From NCBI RefSeq assembly GCF_030145145.1, contig NZ_JAQYWD010000008.1, positions 92,528 through 156,527 on the forward strand: a stretch of DNA of 64,000 nt, read 5' to 3'. Of the stretch, positions 26,973 to 36,560 are shown piece by piece; position 1 is the first letter of the stretch, and each line of letters begins with the position of its first letter. Source of the stretch: Desulfobacula sp. GTDB lineage: Bacteria > Desulfobacterota > Desulfobacteria > Desulfobacterales > Desulfobacteraceae. The position numbers and the translations under genes were made by a program. The notes beneath the pieces were generated by a model, which saw only the letters and a program-made list of their open reading frames with translations, searched no databases and was not told where the DNA came from.

Positions 26973-29411
26973 ATGAAAGTCAGTTTAAGCTGGTTGAAAG
27001 AGTATATTCCGGTTGACCTTGAACCTTCTGTGATCGCAGAAAAGTTGACCATGGCAGGTCTTGAAGTTGATGCGGTGGAAGAAAGATATGACTATCTTAA
27101 CCATGTTGTGGTGGCCAGGGTAGATGCGGTCAAAAAACATCCCAATGCAGACAAGCTTTCTGTCTGCACAGTTGATGCGGGCGGGGAGCAGCAGATTCAA
27201 ATCGTTTGCGGTGCGCCCAATGTCCGGGAAGGTATGTTTGTGCCGTGCGCACTGCCCGGAGCGGTGCTGCCTGGCGATGTGAAAATAAAAAAGGGTAAGC
27301 TTCGGGGAGAAGTTTCCCAGGGCATGTTATGCAGTGCGGCTGAATTGAGACTCAATTCAGATGCATCCGGAATCATGGATCTTGATGGTGAATTTGTTAC
27401 GGGAATCCCCCTTGCACAAGCCCTGAATGTATCGGATACGGTGTTTGAAATTGACTTGACCCCCAACAGGCCGGATTGTTTGAGTTATATCGGTGTGGCC
27501 CGGGAGGTAAGGGCTTTCATGGAGCCGAAACAACCGTTAAGATTGCCGGATTTTACCCTTGCCAATGACAAAATAGGGAATGAATCCATTCATGAGTATG
27601 CAACCGTCCAGATCAAAGATCCGGATCTTTGCCCGAGATATTCAGCCGGCCTTTTGCTGGATGTTACCATAAAACCGTCTCCGTTCTGGCTCCAGCAAAG
27701 GCTTGAATCCATAGGGCTTACACCCATCAATAATGTGGTGGATATAACCAACTTTGTCATGATGGAGACGGGTCAGCCCCTCCACGCCTTTGATTTTGAT
27801 GAGGTGGCAAAAGGGCAGATTATCATCAGGCGGGCTGGCAGTGATACGGATTTTACCACCCTTGACAGTAAAGACCATACACTTGAACCGGATATGCTCA
27901 TGATTTGTGATGGTGAAAGACCGGTTGCCCTGGCCGGGGTAATGGGGGGGGAAAATTCAGAAATTTCAGATGACACCACCCGGGTGCTTGTGGAAAGTGC
28001 TTATTTTAATCCTGTTTCCATCAGGAAAACGGCTAAGAAAACCGGGATCGCCACTGACGCCTCACATCGGTTTGAAAGAGGGGGAGACCCGGACGGAACC
28101 GTCAAAGCCTTAAAAAGAGCGGTTTCACTTATGGCTCAACTTTGTGATGCAACCATTGCCAGGGATATCATTGATGAATATCCGAATAAGGCTGTACCCC
28201 TTGAAATTGACGTGAATACGGATCGTTTGAATATCCGGCTGGGCACAGATTTAGACGCGGATGCCATCCATGAGATACTCAGTTCAGTGGGATTTGAAGT
28301 GGAGAAGACCCATGCGGCACAGCTTAAAGTGGGGGTACCGTTTTTCAGGGTTGATGTCACCCGGCCGGAAGACCTTTCTGAAGAAGTGGCCCGGTTATGG
28401 GGCTATAACAATATCAAGACCCGTTATCCGCTGGTCCCTGCGGAAGGCAGACCATTGGACCCAAAGATTCTTCTTAGAGAAAAACTCAGACAGATCATGA
28501 TCGGATTTTCTTTTTTTGAAGCCATCAACTATAATTTCATTCATGAAAAGTTTTGTGACAATTTGAATTTAAGGGGTGACGACCAAAGGCGACGGGTGGA
28601 AACGATTTTAAACCCGATTTCAGATCAGATGTCGGTTTTAAGAACCTCCATGATTCCAGGGCTTTTGGAAACCATGAAAAGAAATATTTCCCAGCAGACC
28701 ATTTCGTTAAAGGTTTTTGAAATCGGGAAAATTTTTTATGCCACCCAGAAAGGGTTTTTGCCGGAAGAACATGAAATGATGGCCGGTCTGATGACCGGGA
28801 ACCGATCGGTTCAGTCCTGGCATTCAAAAAAATCTGATGTTGATTTTTTTGATTTGAAAGGTGTGGCTGAAGGCCTTCTTGGAGCGTTTAAAGTCAAGAA
28901 CCCGGTTTTTGAACCAGTGGTAGATGACACCTGTCCGTATTTTAAAACCGGGTATACCGCCCTTGTTAAATCCGGTGACCATTTGATCGGCACGCTGGGA
29001 AGGATTGATGATAAGGTGTTAAAAAATTTTGGATTAAAGCAGGCGGCATTTGTGTTTGATTTTAGTCTGAAATCCATACTGGAGGTCCTTCCCGACGTTG
29101 TAGAAGCCGAACCGCTGCCACGATTCCCTTCTGTTTCAAGGGATATTACCATTATTGTTGACAGATCCGTAATGGTTGGCGCAATATTAAAGCAGCTTGA
29201 CCTTATTTCCCAACGAGAGACCCTGATTGAACGAGTCTTTCTTTTTGATGCCTTTGAAGGACACCCTTTGGCTGAAGATAAAAAATCCCTGTCTTTCAGG
29301 GTTATTTACAGATCAGCCAATAAGACCTTGACAGAAAAAAATATTAAAAAACTGCATACAAAAATTTCAACGGCTGTTCTTGATCAGTTTGATGGAGATT
29401 TGCCGGAATAA
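26973..29411 (+). CDS. pheT: Phenylalanyl-tRNA synthetase beta subunit
   Basis: An 812-residue beta subunit. It contains an EMAP/OB-type tRNA-binding domain near 40-150 (VVVARVDAVKKHPNADKLSVCTVDAG), the B3/B4 editing domain, and the B5 and catalytic-like domains. The C-terminal ferredoxin-fold anticodon-binding domain ends near LTEKNIKKLHTKI. It hydrolyses mischarged Tyr-tRNA-Phe and binds tRNA. Length is normal. It is the last gene of the operon, followed by a weak terminator. Confidence 0.97.
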   Translation: MKVSLSWLKEYIPVDLEPSVIAEKLTMAGLEVDAVEERYDYLNHVVVARVDAVKKHPNADKLSVCTVDAGGEQQIQIVCGAPNVREGMFVPCALPGAVLPGDVKIKKGKLRGEVSQGMLCSAAELRLNSDASGIMDLDGEFVTGIPLAQALNVSDTVFEIDLTPNRPDCLSYIGVAREVRAFMEPKQPLRLPDFTLANDKIGNESIHEYATVQIKDPDLCPRYSAGLLLDVTIKPSPFWLQQRLESIGLTPINNVVDITNFVMMETGQPLHAFDFDEVAKGQIIIRRAGSDTDFTTLDSKDHTLEPDMLMICDGERPVALAGVMGGENSEISDDTTRVLVESAYFNPVSIRKTAKKTGIATDASHRFERGGDPDGTVKALKRAVSLMAQLCDATIARDIIDEYPNKAVPLEIDVNTDRLNIRLGTDLDADAIHEILSSVGFEVEKTHAAQLKVGVPFFRVDVTRPEDLSEEVARLWGYNNIKTRYPLVPAEGRPLDPKILLREKLRQIMIGFSFFEAINYNFIHEKFCDNLNLRGDDQRRRVETILNPISDQMSVLRTSMIPGLLETMKRNISQQTISLKVFEIGKIFYATQKGFLPEEHEMMAGLMTGNRSVQSWHSKKSDVDFFDLKGVAEGLLGAFKVKNPVFEPVVDDTCPYFKTGYTALVKSGDHLIGTLGRIDDKVLKNFGLKQAAFVFDFSLKSILEVLPDVVEAEPLPRFPSVSRDITIIVDRSVMVGAILKQLDLISQRETLIERVFLFDAFEGHPLAEDKKSLSFRVIYRSANKTLTEKNIKKLHTKISTAVLDQFDGDLPE

Positions 29412-29416
29412 GTGTA

Positions 29417-29438
29417 ACCGATTAATAATCGGTATTTT
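29417..29438 (+). terminator. Weak intrinsic terminator after pheT
   Basis: ACCGAT-TAATA-ATCGGT (29417-29433) is a 6-bp hairpin followed by ATTTTG. It sits 5 bases beyond the pheT stop. The stem is short, so termination may be partial. Confidence 0.5.
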
Positions 29439-29471
29439 GACCGTTGCTAAGGCAAAGGTTGAAATCTGTTA

Positions 29472-29500
29472 TTGACAAAACACATAAAGATTGGTATGTT
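29472..29500 (+). promoter_or_regulatory. Sigma-70 promoter of tRNA-Gly
   Basis: A perfect TTGACA (29472-29477), a 17-base spacer and TATGTT (29495-29500) lie just upstream of the tRNA, which begins 12 bases later. This promoter may also feed rimP-nusA-infB if the hairpin at 29694 is read through. Confidence 0.85.
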
Positions 29501-29511
29501 GTTCCGCTAAT

Positions 29512-29587
29512 GCGGGCATAACTCAGCTGGTAGAGTGCAAGCTTCCCAAGCTTGATGTCGCGAGTTCGAATCTCGTTGCCCGCTCCA
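29512..29587 (+). tRNA. tRNA-Gly (anticodon CCC)
   Basis: A 76-nt cloverleaf. The acceptor GCGGGCA pairs with TGCCCGC, followed by T and an encoded CCA. The anticodon arm is CAAGC-TTCCCAA-GCTTG with CCC, and the T arm contains GAGTTCGAATCTC. Confidence 0.96.
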
Positions 29588-29693
29588 TCTTTATACGGTT
29601 GGGATGGCGGATGTGTTCCATTATGGAGTTAATATATGATCTGAACCAGTGATTGTGTTTTTTGGGGAAGATTTTGTAAGTGTTGTACTTAGG

Positions 29694-29716
29694 AACGGGC
29701 ATCTGCCCGTTTTTGT
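29694..29716 (+). terminator. Intrinsic terminator or attenuator between tRNA-Gly and rimP
   Basis: ACGGGC-ATCT-GCCCGT (29695-29710) is a compact 6-bp GC-rich hairpin, extendable by an A-T pair, and followed by TTTTTG. It lies 46 bases before the chosen rimP start, so it can end the tRNA transcript and attenuate the operon behind it. Confidence 0.75.
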
Positions 29717-29756
29717 ATTTGAGGACTTTATAAAAAATAGGTATTTAAGGCGATAT

Positions 29757-30233
29757 ATGGGTGCCAGGCAGAAGCGAGACAATCACATTTTAGTGAAAGA
29801 AATTAAAAAAGTTGCACAGCCATTGTGCCAGGCTGAAAATTTCGAGCTTGTCCATCTGGACCATGTTCAAAGTGATCGGGAAACCATTTTCCGCATTTTT
29901 TTGGATAAGCCCGGGGGGATTACATTAGATGATTGTGTTGATATCAGCCGTCAACTGGGTGATTTGATTGATGTTCAGATTGAGAATATAGGCAGTTACC
30001 GGCTTGAAGTTTCTTCACCCGGGCCGAAACGGCCTTTGAATAAAAAAGAAGATTTTCATCGTTTCAAGGGCGAGCGGGTAAAAATTGAGACAAATGAATT
30101 GATTGAAAATAAAAAAAAATTTACCGGAATTCTTGAGACGATTAATGATGATTCTGTTGTGATTGCTGTTGATGAAAAACGGCTGGAAATATCAGATCAT
30201 GTGATCAGCAAAGCAATGCTTGCAGGTCAGTAA
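29757..30233 (+). CDS. rimP: Ribosome maturation factor RimP
   Basis: A 158-residue 30S assembly factor. The N-terminal domain contains AQPLCQAENFELVHLDHVQ and the GGITLDDCVDISRQLGDLID stretch followed by YRLEVSSPGPKRPL, the hallmark of the family. The C-terminal SH3-like domain covers about 95-155. The open frame begins at 29649, but the ATG at 29757 gives the usual family length, and the upstream part overlaps the hairpin at 29694-29716. It is the first gene of the rimP-nusA-infB-rbfA-truB group. Confidence 0.93.
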   Translation: MGARQKRDNHILVKEIKKVAQPLCQAENFELVHLDHVQSDRETIFRIFLDKPGGITLDDCVDISRQLGDLIDVQIENIGSYRLEVSSPGPKRPLNKKEDFHRFKGERVKIETNELIENKKKFTGILETINDDSVVIAVDEKRLEISDHVISKAMLAGQ

Positions 30234-30251
30234 TATGGAGAATGCTTAGTA

Positions 30252-31643
30252 ATGTTTATCACAGATATTAAAAGGGTTATTGATCAGGTAAGTCGCGAAA
30301 AGGGTATTGAACCGGAAGTTCTCATTAACACCCTGAAAGAGGCCATTATTTCTGCAGCCAGAAAAAAAATTGGACCCCGAGCTGATATAGAGGTTCATTA
30401 TGATAATAAGACCGGTGAAGTTGAAGTTTTCCATTTTAAAGAAGTGGTGGAAGAGGTTGAATACCATGACAGTGAACTGACGCTTGAAGACGGATATGAA
30501 TATGATCCGGAATGCGAGATTGGCGACAGTCTAGGTATCCGGATAGATACGGAAGAATTTGGACGAATTGCTGCCCAGTCCGCCAAACAGGTCATTATAC
30601 AGAAAATGAGGGAAGCCGAAAGAAATGCCGTTTATGAGAATTTTATCCAGAAAAAAGGAAAAATTATCAATGGTATTGTTCAACGGTTTGATCGCGGCAG
30701 CATTATCGTAAATCTGGGGCAGACTGAGGCGGTTTTAAGGCCCAGGGACCAGATGCCAAAAGAGAATTACAAACGGGGTGACAGGGTCAGGGCATATGTC
30801 CTGGATGTACTGGAAGAATCAAAGGGTGCACAGATCATTTTGTCCAGAACCCATCCGGAATTTATTGTGGAATTATTTAAAACGGAAGTGCCTGAAGTTT
30901 CCGAAGGAATTGTCACTGTGCGCGCCGCTGCAAGGGTTCCCGGCCTCAGGGCTAAAATTGCCGTATCCTCCATGGATTCGGATGTGGATCCGGTGGGGGC
31001 CTGTGTTGGGATGAAGGGAAACAGGGTTCAGAGCATTGTTCAGGAACTTCGGGGTGAAAAAATTGATATTGTTCAATGGAGTCCGGACATTGCCAGATTT
31101 GTGTGTAATTCCCTATCGCCTGCCGAGATTTCCAGGGTCATTATTGATGAAGATAATCGATCCATGGAAGTCATTGTAAGCGATGAATACCTTTCTATTG
31201 CCATTGGCAAGGGAGGGCAAAATGTTTCTCTGGCCTGTGAAATAACCGGCTGGCATCTTGAAGTGACCAGTGAAGAGGACTACAGCCGGGAAGTTAAAGA
31301 AGGGTATAACAGCTTGATGAAGCTTGCCGGGGTGGGCTTGTCCCTGGCGGAAACGCTGTTTAAGGGGGGATATTCTTCTCTTGAGGATATATGTGAAGCC
31401 AATGTTGAGGATATCGTTTCCATCACAGATTTTGACGACGCTAAAGTTGAAGAAATGATTGAAGATGCAAAAAATATCCTGGAAATGGAATTAAGCCAGG
31501 AAGCGCAGGATCAAGGTCCGGAGGGCAGCCAAGAGATCCAGGGCAGCCAAGAGATCCAGGACAGTGAAGAAATTCAGGACAGTGAAGAAATTCAGGACAG
31601 TGAAGAAATTCAAGATGCCGAAGACGGAGATGAATTAGTGTAA
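30252..31643 (+). CDS. nusA: Transcription elongation/termination factor NusA
   Basis: A 463-residue RNA-polymerase-binding factor that modulates pausing, termination and antitermination. The N-terminal domain covers about 1-125, the S1 domain 135-200 (INGIVQRFDRGSIIVNLGQTEA), then the KH1 and KH2 domains (VGMKGNRVQSIVQELRGEKIDI and AIGKGGQNVSLACEITGW). One helix-hairpin-helix-like region follows. The last 40 residues are five tandem six-residue repeats of the type (G/D)S(Q/E)EIQ, encoded by an 18-bp minisatellite. The two acidic repeats of enterobacterial NusA are absent, as in many non-gamma species. Confidence 0.96.
   Translation: MFITDIKRVIDQVSREKGIEPEVLINTLKEAIISAARKKIGPRADIEVHYDNKTGEVEVFHFKEVVEEVEYHDSELTLEDGYEYDPECEIGDSLGIRIDTEEFGRIAAQSAKQVIIQKMREAERNAVYENFIQKKGKIINGIVQRFDRGSIIVNLGQTEAVLRPRDQMPKENYKRGDRVRAYVLDVLEESKGAQIILSRTHPEFIVELFKTEVPEVSEGIVTVRAAARVPGLRAKIAVSSMDSDVDPVGACVGMKGNRVQSIVQELRGEKIDIVQWSPDIARFVCNSLSPAEISRVIIDEDNRSMEVIVSDEYLSIAIGKGGQNVSLACEITGWHLEVTSEEDYSREVKEGYNSLMKLAGVGLSLAETLFKGGYSSLEDICEANVEDIVSITDFDDAKVEEMIEDAKNILEMELSQEAQDQGPEGSQEIQGSQEIQDSEEIQDSEEIQDSEEIQDAEDGDELV
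31524..31613 (+). repeat. 18-bp tandem repeat (five copies) inside nusA
   Basis: Five direct copies of an 18-bp unit run from 31524 to 31613. Copies 1-2 (ggcagccaagagatccag) are identical to each other. Copies 3-5 (gacagtgaagaaattcag) are nearly identical to each other and differ from 1-2 at several sites. They encode GSQEIQ twice and DSEEIQ three times, keep the frame, and lie in the acidic tail. Confidence 0.97.
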
Positions 31644-31711
31644 ACGGCTGATGAATAAAGGTTAGCAGGCGAAAAAAGAATATAAAAAAGAGTATTACTT
31701 GGGGGCAACAA

Positions 31712-34630
31712 ATGGCGAAGGTCAGAGTATATGAGTTAGCTAAAGATCTTAACATGACGAACAGAGCGCTTCTTAATAAAATGAAAGAATTGAAAATTGA
31801 CGTTAAAAGCCATATGAGTTCTCTGGAAGATAGTGATGTTAATGTGATCAAAAGAAGTCTTTTGGGAAAAGAAAAAAGAAAGACCGATGTTAAGATAAAA
31901 TCATCTGTCATCCGCAGAAGAAAGCGGAAGGTTGAAGAGATTGTTGCGCCAAAAGAGGAAGAAGAACCTGAGCAGGTTGTCGTACCAGAAAAAGAGGCAC
32001 CTGTGACCGATGAGGGAACTGAAGCTGTATCCGCTGTTGAGCAAACAGAGGGTGAAGAATCATCCAAATCATTGGAAAGTAACGTTTCGTCTGATATGCC
32101 GGATTCTGTGCAAAAAAAAGACAAATCCAAACCAACGAGCAAAAAAAGCCAGCCTGCAAAGATTATCAAACCTGCCATCATAGTGAAACCCGTCGAAAAA
32201 CCTGAAACAATCGTCCCAGCCCCTGAAATAGACGTTATCGAACCGCCCCTATCAACAGAAAAAGACCCCAAGATCGAAGAAACGAGTATTGAAAAAGAAG
32301 GAAAGGCCTTGGATATCCCGCCTGAAGACAGTATCGAAAAAGAAACAAAAGAGGCCGTCATACAAGAGGAGACAGAGTTGGTAGACGTTGAAGATATAGA
32401 GAAAACGGTTAAAAAGAAAAAGAAAAAGAAAAAGGCCACCCCTGCAAAGATTGTTAAAATTGCAGATCCTTCTGTGCTTGAAAACTTAAGGAAATCCTCA
32501 TCTGGTGAAGATAAAAAATGGGCAAGTACAAAACATGAGGTCAAAAAAGACGGGCCACCTAAAAAATCGTTTCAAAAGAGAGACCCTGTGACATCAACTT
32601 CTGGGATTCCTAAAAAGAGTTCAGTAGTGAAAAAGGATGTTTCGGCAGAAACAGATATTGGAAAACGCAAAAAAGAGAAACGAAAAGTGGTTTTTGGCGA
32701 GGACAAGCCCGCCGCCGGCAAAAGAGTGCAACGCAAGAAAAAATCCGTCATTGAAAAGGATGCGCTTTACAATAGTCCCCGGGGTAAAAAGAAACGCGGT
32801 AGAAAAGAGCCCAAAGGCGGCAAAAAGGGAAAATTTCAGAAAACCCAGATTACAACCCCCAAGGCTATTAAAAGACGGATTAAAATTGATGATGCCATTG
32901 AACTTGCCGAACTTGCCAAACGAATGGGTATCAAGGCCAATGAAATGATTGCCAAGTTGATGACGTTAGGGGTTATGGCAACGGTGAACCAGACCATTGA
33001 TTTTGAAACAGCCGTATTGGTTGCAACAGAATTTGATTTTGAGGTGGAAAAAGCGTCTTTTGAGGAAGAAACCCTTCTTAATATTGAAGATGGGGAGGAT
33101 GACGAAGCTAAAAAAATGGGAAGGGCGCCAGTGGTGACGATCATGGGGCATGTAGACCATGGGAAGACCTCGCTTCTGGATGTCATTCGGAAATCTAAAA
33201 TCACCAGTGGGGAAGCGGGTGGAATTACCCAGCATATTGGGGCCTATAATGTTGAAACCCCCAATGGTGGTCGGGTCACATTCCTTGATACGCCCGGTCA
33301 TGCCGCGTTTACGGCCATGCGATCCAGGGGTGCCAAGGTGACGGATATTGTGATTCTTGTTGTGGCTGCCGATGATGGGGTCATGCCCCAGACCATAGAA
33401 GCCATCAATCATTCTAAAGCTGCCGGTGTACCGGTTTTGGTTGCAGTCAATAAAATGGATAAACCCGGAGCTGATCCGGATAGAATCATGCGGGAGTTGT
33501 CAGAGTTAGATTTGCTTGCCGAGGAATGGGGCGGCAGTGTCATTTTTGTAAAAGTATCTGCAAAAACCGGTAACGGTATTGATGAACTTCTTGAAATGGT
33601 TCTACTGCAGTCTGAGGTTCTGGAACTCAAGGCAAACCCAGACAGAAAAGCATCGGGCTATGTGGTGGAATCACGGCTGGATATCGGGCGCGGTGCAGTG
33701 GCAACGGTACTGGTAAAAGAGGGCACCTTAAAAGAGGGTGATTCGGTTGTCTGCGGGCTCTATTCCGGTCGGATCAGGGCCATGATGGATGATACGGGAA
33801 ACCGGATCGACTTGGCAGGTCCCAGTACACCCGTCGAGATCGTGGGTTTGAACGGTGTGCCCGATGCCGGGGATGAGTTCATTGCGGTGGCTTCAGATAA
33901 GGATGCAAAACAGATTGCCGGTCACAGGATGCAGAAACAAAGGGCCAAAGAGCTGGCTAAGAAAAGTCGGGCAAATCTTGAAAAAATGTTTGAAAATCTG
34001 GGATCTGCTGAAGTCAAGGAACTCAAGCTGATTGTTAAGGCCGATGTTCAAGGTTCCATAGAAGCCTTGAATGATTCATTAAAAGAGTTGGCCAAGGAAG
34101 AAGTGGAAGTTAAAATTGTTCATTCCGGCGCTGGAACGATTAATGAATCGGATGTGGGGCTTGCCGCCGTATCCGATGCCATTATCATCGGGTTTAACGT
34201 TCGGCCGTCACCCCAGATCCGACGGCTTGCCAAGGATGAAAATGTGGACATGCGTTTTTATGATATTATTTATAATGTCATCAATGATATTAAGGCTGCA
34301 TTAGATGGTATGATGCCGTCCACATTCCATGAAATTATTATTGGGCGGGCAGATGTCCGTGAAACCTTTGTCGTTCCAAAGATGGGAACTATTGCCGGCT
34401 CTCATATTTCAGAAGGTAAAATGATCCGTGGTAAAAAAGTCAGGCTCCTGAGAGATGGTATTATCAAGAGTGATACACAGTTGTCATCTTTGAGACGATT
34501 TAAGGATGATGTCAAAGAGGTGGAACAGGGATATGAATGTGGTATCGGTCTTGACAAATACAATAATATCAAGGTCGGTGATGTGATTGAGTGTTATGAA
34601 GTTGAAGAAAGAAAGTATAAGGCAGATTGA
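31712..34630 (+). CDS. infB: Translation initiation factor IF-2
   Basis: A 972-residue GTPase that brings initiator fMet-tRNA to the 30S subunit and promotes subunit joining. The IF2 N-terminal domain opens the protein ([21 protein letters not shown]). It is followed by a long Lys/Glu/Pro-rich low-complexity linker (about 50-390), then the GTPase domain with G1 [10 protein letters not shown]3 DTPGH and G4 NKMDKP, and the C-terminal beta-barrel and fMet-tRNA domains. The long linker is usual for this phylum. rbfA starts 7 bases after the stop. Confidence 0.98.
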   Translation: MAKVRVYELAKDLNMTNRALLNKMKELKIDVKSHMSSLEDSDVNVIKRSLLGKEKRKTDVKIKSSVIRRRKRKVEEIVAPKEEEEPEQVVVPEKEAPVTDEGTEAVSAVEQTEGEESSKSLESNVSSDMPDSVQKKDKSKPTSKKSQPAKIIKPAIIVKPVEKPETIVPAPEIDVIEPPLSTEKDPKIEETSIEKEGKALDIPPEDSIEKETKEAVIQEETELVDVEDIEKTVKKKKKKKKATPAKIVKIADPSVLENLRKSSSGEDKKWASTKHEVKKDGPPKKSFQKRDPVTSTSGIPKKSSVVKKDVSAETDIGKRKKEKRKVVFGEDKPAAGKRVQRKKKSVIEKDALYNSPRGKKKRGRKEPKGGKKGKFQKTQITTPKAIKRRIKIDDAIELAELAKRMGIKANEMIAKLMTLGVMATVNQTIDFETAVLVATEFDFEVEKASFEEETLLNIEDGEDDEAKKMGRAPVVTIMGHVDHGKTSLLDVIRKSKITSGEAGGITQHIGAYNVETPNGGRVTFLDTPGHAAFTAMRSRGAKVTDIVILVVAADDGVMPQTIEAINHSKAAGVPVLVAVNKMDKPGADPDRIMRELSELDLLAEEWGGSVIFVKVSAKTGNGIDELLEMVLLQSEVLELKANPDRKASGYVVESRLDIGRGAVATVLVKEGTLKEGDSVVCGLYSGRIRAMMDDTGNRIDLAGPSTPVEIVGLNGVPDAGDEFIAVASDKDAKQIAGHRMQKQRAKELAKKSRANLEKMFENLGSAEVKELKLIVKADVQGSIEALNDSLKELAKEEVEVKIVHSGAGTINESDVGLAAVSDAIIIGFNVRPSPQIRRLAKDENVDMRFYDIIYNVINDIKAALDGMMPSTFHEIIIGRADVRETFVVPKMGTIAGSHISEGKMIRGKKVRLLRDGIIKSDTQLSSLRRFKDDVKEVEQGYECGIGLDKYNNIKVGDVIECYEVEERKYKAD

Positions 34631-34637
34631 TTAAAAA

Positions 34638-35006
34638 ATGAAACCCTACACAAGAGCTGAAAGAATCAGCGTTAAAATTCAATCTGTTCTTACTGAACTT
34701 TTGACCAAAAAAATTCAGGATCCGAGGATTGAGATGGTTACCATCAGCGGTGTCAAGTTATCTCCGGATCTTAGGATAGCCCAGGTGTATTTTGCGGTGT
34801 ACGGTGATGACAAGCGGATCAAGGATGCCCTGGAAGGATTTAAGCGATCCAAGGGGTTTATCAAGAAGCGCATTGCTCCGGAATTAGGATTGAAGTTTAT
34901 GCCGGATTTAAGGTTTGTCCATGATGATACCTTTGACAAGGCTGCCCGAATGGATGCGTTGATTAAATCGGCTTCAACCGGACCGTCAGACGAGCAAGCA
35001 TCTTAA
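34638..35006 (+). CDS. rbfA: Ribosome-binding factor A
   Basis: A 122-residue KH-fold protein needed for late 16S rRNA processing and 30S maturation. It opens with TRAERISVKIQSVLTELLTKKIQDPRI and continues with VTISGVKLSPDLRIAQVYFAV, both typical. It lies between infB and truB with gaps of 7 and 10 bases. Confidence 0.96.
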   Translation: MKPYTRAERISVKIQSVLTELLTKKIQDPRIEMVTISGVKLSPDLRIAQVYFAVYGDDKRIKDALEGFKRSKGFIKKRIAPELGLKFMPDLRFVHDDTFDKAARMDALIKSASTGPSDEQAS

Positions 35007-35016
35007 ATATATTCCC

Positions 35017-35922
35017 ATGAAAAGTGGTCTTCTCCCCATACATAAGCCCGAAGGGATCTCTTCCGCCCGGGTGGTTGCCCGGGTTAAACGGCTATTGGGG
35101 GCAAAAAAAGCAGGGCATACAGGGACCCTGGACCCTTTTGCCACCGGATTGCTTCTCTGCGGTATTAACCAGGGGACCCGGATATCCCGATTTTTTCTTG
35201 AAGGCCACAAACGGTATACTGCCAGAATTTGTCTGGGGGTTGAAACCGATACCTGTGATTTGACAGGCAATCCGACCTTTACTGCACCGAAAAATAGTCT
35301 GGATACCCTCAAAACAGAGGATGTCGCAGCTGCAATAGTATCTTTCGCCGGTCTTCAGGATCAGATTCCCCCGGCCTTTTCGGCCTTGAAACATGAAGGT
35401 CAGCCGCTGTATAAACTGGCCCGCCAGGGCATAAAAATACAAAAACCACCCCGGCAGATTGAGATTTATGATATCCAGATCCTTGATATGGAATTGCCCT
35501 ATATTGATGTGGACGTTTTTTGTTCAGCCGGCACTTATATCCGGACCCTTGCGTTTGATATCGGCAGAAAGCTTGGATGCGGTGCGCATCTGTCAAAGCT
35601 TTGCAGAACCCAGTCCAGCGCATTTACACTGGAAACTGCCATTGACCTGGAAGCGCTTGAAAGACTGGATAAAACAAGTGCCGAACAAAGAATTGTACCG
35701 TTGGCAGATTGTCTTGATTTTATGCCCAAAATTTCGGTGGATGAATCAATAGCAAAAAAAATTCAGTATGGTCAGCGACTGACCATAGATGAGATTGGAC
35801 CGCCACCAGCAGGTCCAGATCAATCCATCCGGCTGATCGATGAAAACTATCAGCTTCTGGCCATCATCCAATTTGCTGAAAATAGACGGGAATTTAATTA
35901 TTCTTGTGTTTTTTCACGTTAA
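35017..35922 (+). CDS. truB: tRNA pseudouridine(55) synthase
   Basis: A 301-residue enzyme that converts uridine 55 in the T loop of tRNAs to pseudouridine. The catalytic Asp is in GHTGTLDPFATGLL (about residues 36-49). The N-terminal LLPIHKPEGISS, RYTARICLGVETDTCD, and the FSALKHEGQPLYKLARQG motif are clear, and the C-terminal PUA-like segment is short. It ends the rimP-truB group; rpsO follows after 153 bases. Confidence 0.96.
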   Translation: MKSGLLPIHKPEGISSARVVARVKRLLGAKKAGHTGTLDPFATGLLLCGINQGTRISRFFLEGHKRYTARICLGVETDTCDLTGNPTFTAPKNSLDTLKTEDVAAAIVSFAGLQDQIPPAFSALKHEGQPLYKLARQGIKIQKPPRQIEIYDIQILDMELPYIDVDVFCSAGTYIRTLAFDIGRKLGCGAHLSKLCRTQSSAFTLETAIDLEALERLDKTSAEQRIVPLADCLDFMPKISVDESIAKKIQYGQRLTIDEIGPPPAGPDQSIRLIDENYQLLAIIQFAENRREFNYSCVFSR

Positions 35923-36075
35923 CTGGTATTGACTTAAGGTTATATATATTTGTAATGGTATGATGATCTGTTTTGCATTTCCTTTTTCTGAATGGAATAT
36001 TGGATGGGAAATCATAAAAATTTAGATCAATCAAGCATATCATGTTTTTTTTATTCCAGATAAAGGAGTTGTAAA

Positions 36076-36345
36076 GTGGTTTTATTAGTAGAAAACAAAG
36101 AGGAGATGATTGAGCAATTCAAGCTCCACGAGTCTGATACCGGCTCACCGGAAGTTCAGGTTGCTATTCTAACCCATCGTATCAGTTATCTAACCGAACA
36201 TCTTAAAGTTCACAAAAAAGATCATCATTCAAGGCGGGGTCTGTTGATCCTTGTTGGAAGACGCAGGAGCCTTTTGGATTATGTTAAGAAAAAAGATGTG
36301 AACCGATACCGTTCTTTAATTGAAAGACTCGGACTTAGAAGATAG
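36076..36345 (+). CDS. rpsO: 30S ribosomal protein S15
   Basis: An 89-residue four-helix protein that binds the central domain of 16S rRNA. The [22 protein letters not shown] and [26 protein letters not shown] stretches are diagnostic. The start is a GTG at 36076 with AAAGGAG upstream. It precedes pnp, the usual bacterial order, with a terminator and a long hairpin between them. Confidence 0.98.
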   Translation: MVLLVENKEEMIEQFKLHESDTGSPEVQVAILTHRISYLTEHLKVHKKDHHSRRGLLILVGRRRSLLDYVKKKDVNRYRSLIERLGLRR

Positions 36346-36355
36346 AATGACAGAC

Positions 36356-36402
36356 AACCGGTTTTTGACACGGTGTGGGTCAAAGGCCGGTTTTATATTT
36401 TT
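36356..36402 (+). terminator. Intrinsic terminator after rpsO
   Basis: Positions 36356-36369 and 36379-36392 pair over 14 positions, two of them T-G wobbles, with a 9-base loop. A T-rich tract (TTATATTTTT) follows. It should reduce read-through from rpsO into pnp. Confidence 0.8.
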
Positions 36403-36422
36403 ACCGATTTTATTTTTATTGG

Positions 36423-36538
36423 GGCGGCAATTTTTAAGGAATTTTTCAAATAAGTTCGCATGTTTGCCATTAAATGAAAATTTAATGGCAAACATGCGGG
36501 TTTATTATCTTTGAAAAATTACCTTACCATTTGCTGCC
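36423..36538 (+). promoter_or_regulatory. Long imperfect hairpin in the pnp leader
   Basis: The apical part is a perfect 19-bp stem (36457-36475 with 36480-36498) closed by a GAAA tetraloop. Below it are a perfect 11-bp stem (36440-36450 with 36510-36520), then four more pairs with a bulge (36436-36439 with 36522-36525), then GGCGGCAA (36423-36430) against TTGCTGCC (36531-36538) with one G-U. The rod ends 13 bases before the AGGAG of pnp. In enterobacteria a comparable pnp leader stem is cut by RNase III and then degraded by PNPase for autocontrol; the same role here is inference. Confidence 0.75.
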
Positions 36539-36560
36539 TTTTTTTATTACAGGAGACGTT

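Noticed and set aside
31524..31613. Tandem repeat considered as a CRISPR array
   Set aside because: The units are contiguous with no spacers, and they encode in-frame residues of NusA.
31441..32544. Long minus-strand open frame (367 codons) opposite nusA and infB
   Set aside because: It is Ser/Phe-rich, lies fully against two certain genes, and its composition mirrors the Lys/Glu-rich IF-2 linker. It has no ribosome-binding site or recognisable motif.
35929..35964. Possible rpsO promoter (TTGACT and a TATGAT-like box)
   Set aside because: The spacing to a good -10 does not fit; only a poor TAATGG lies at 18 bases.
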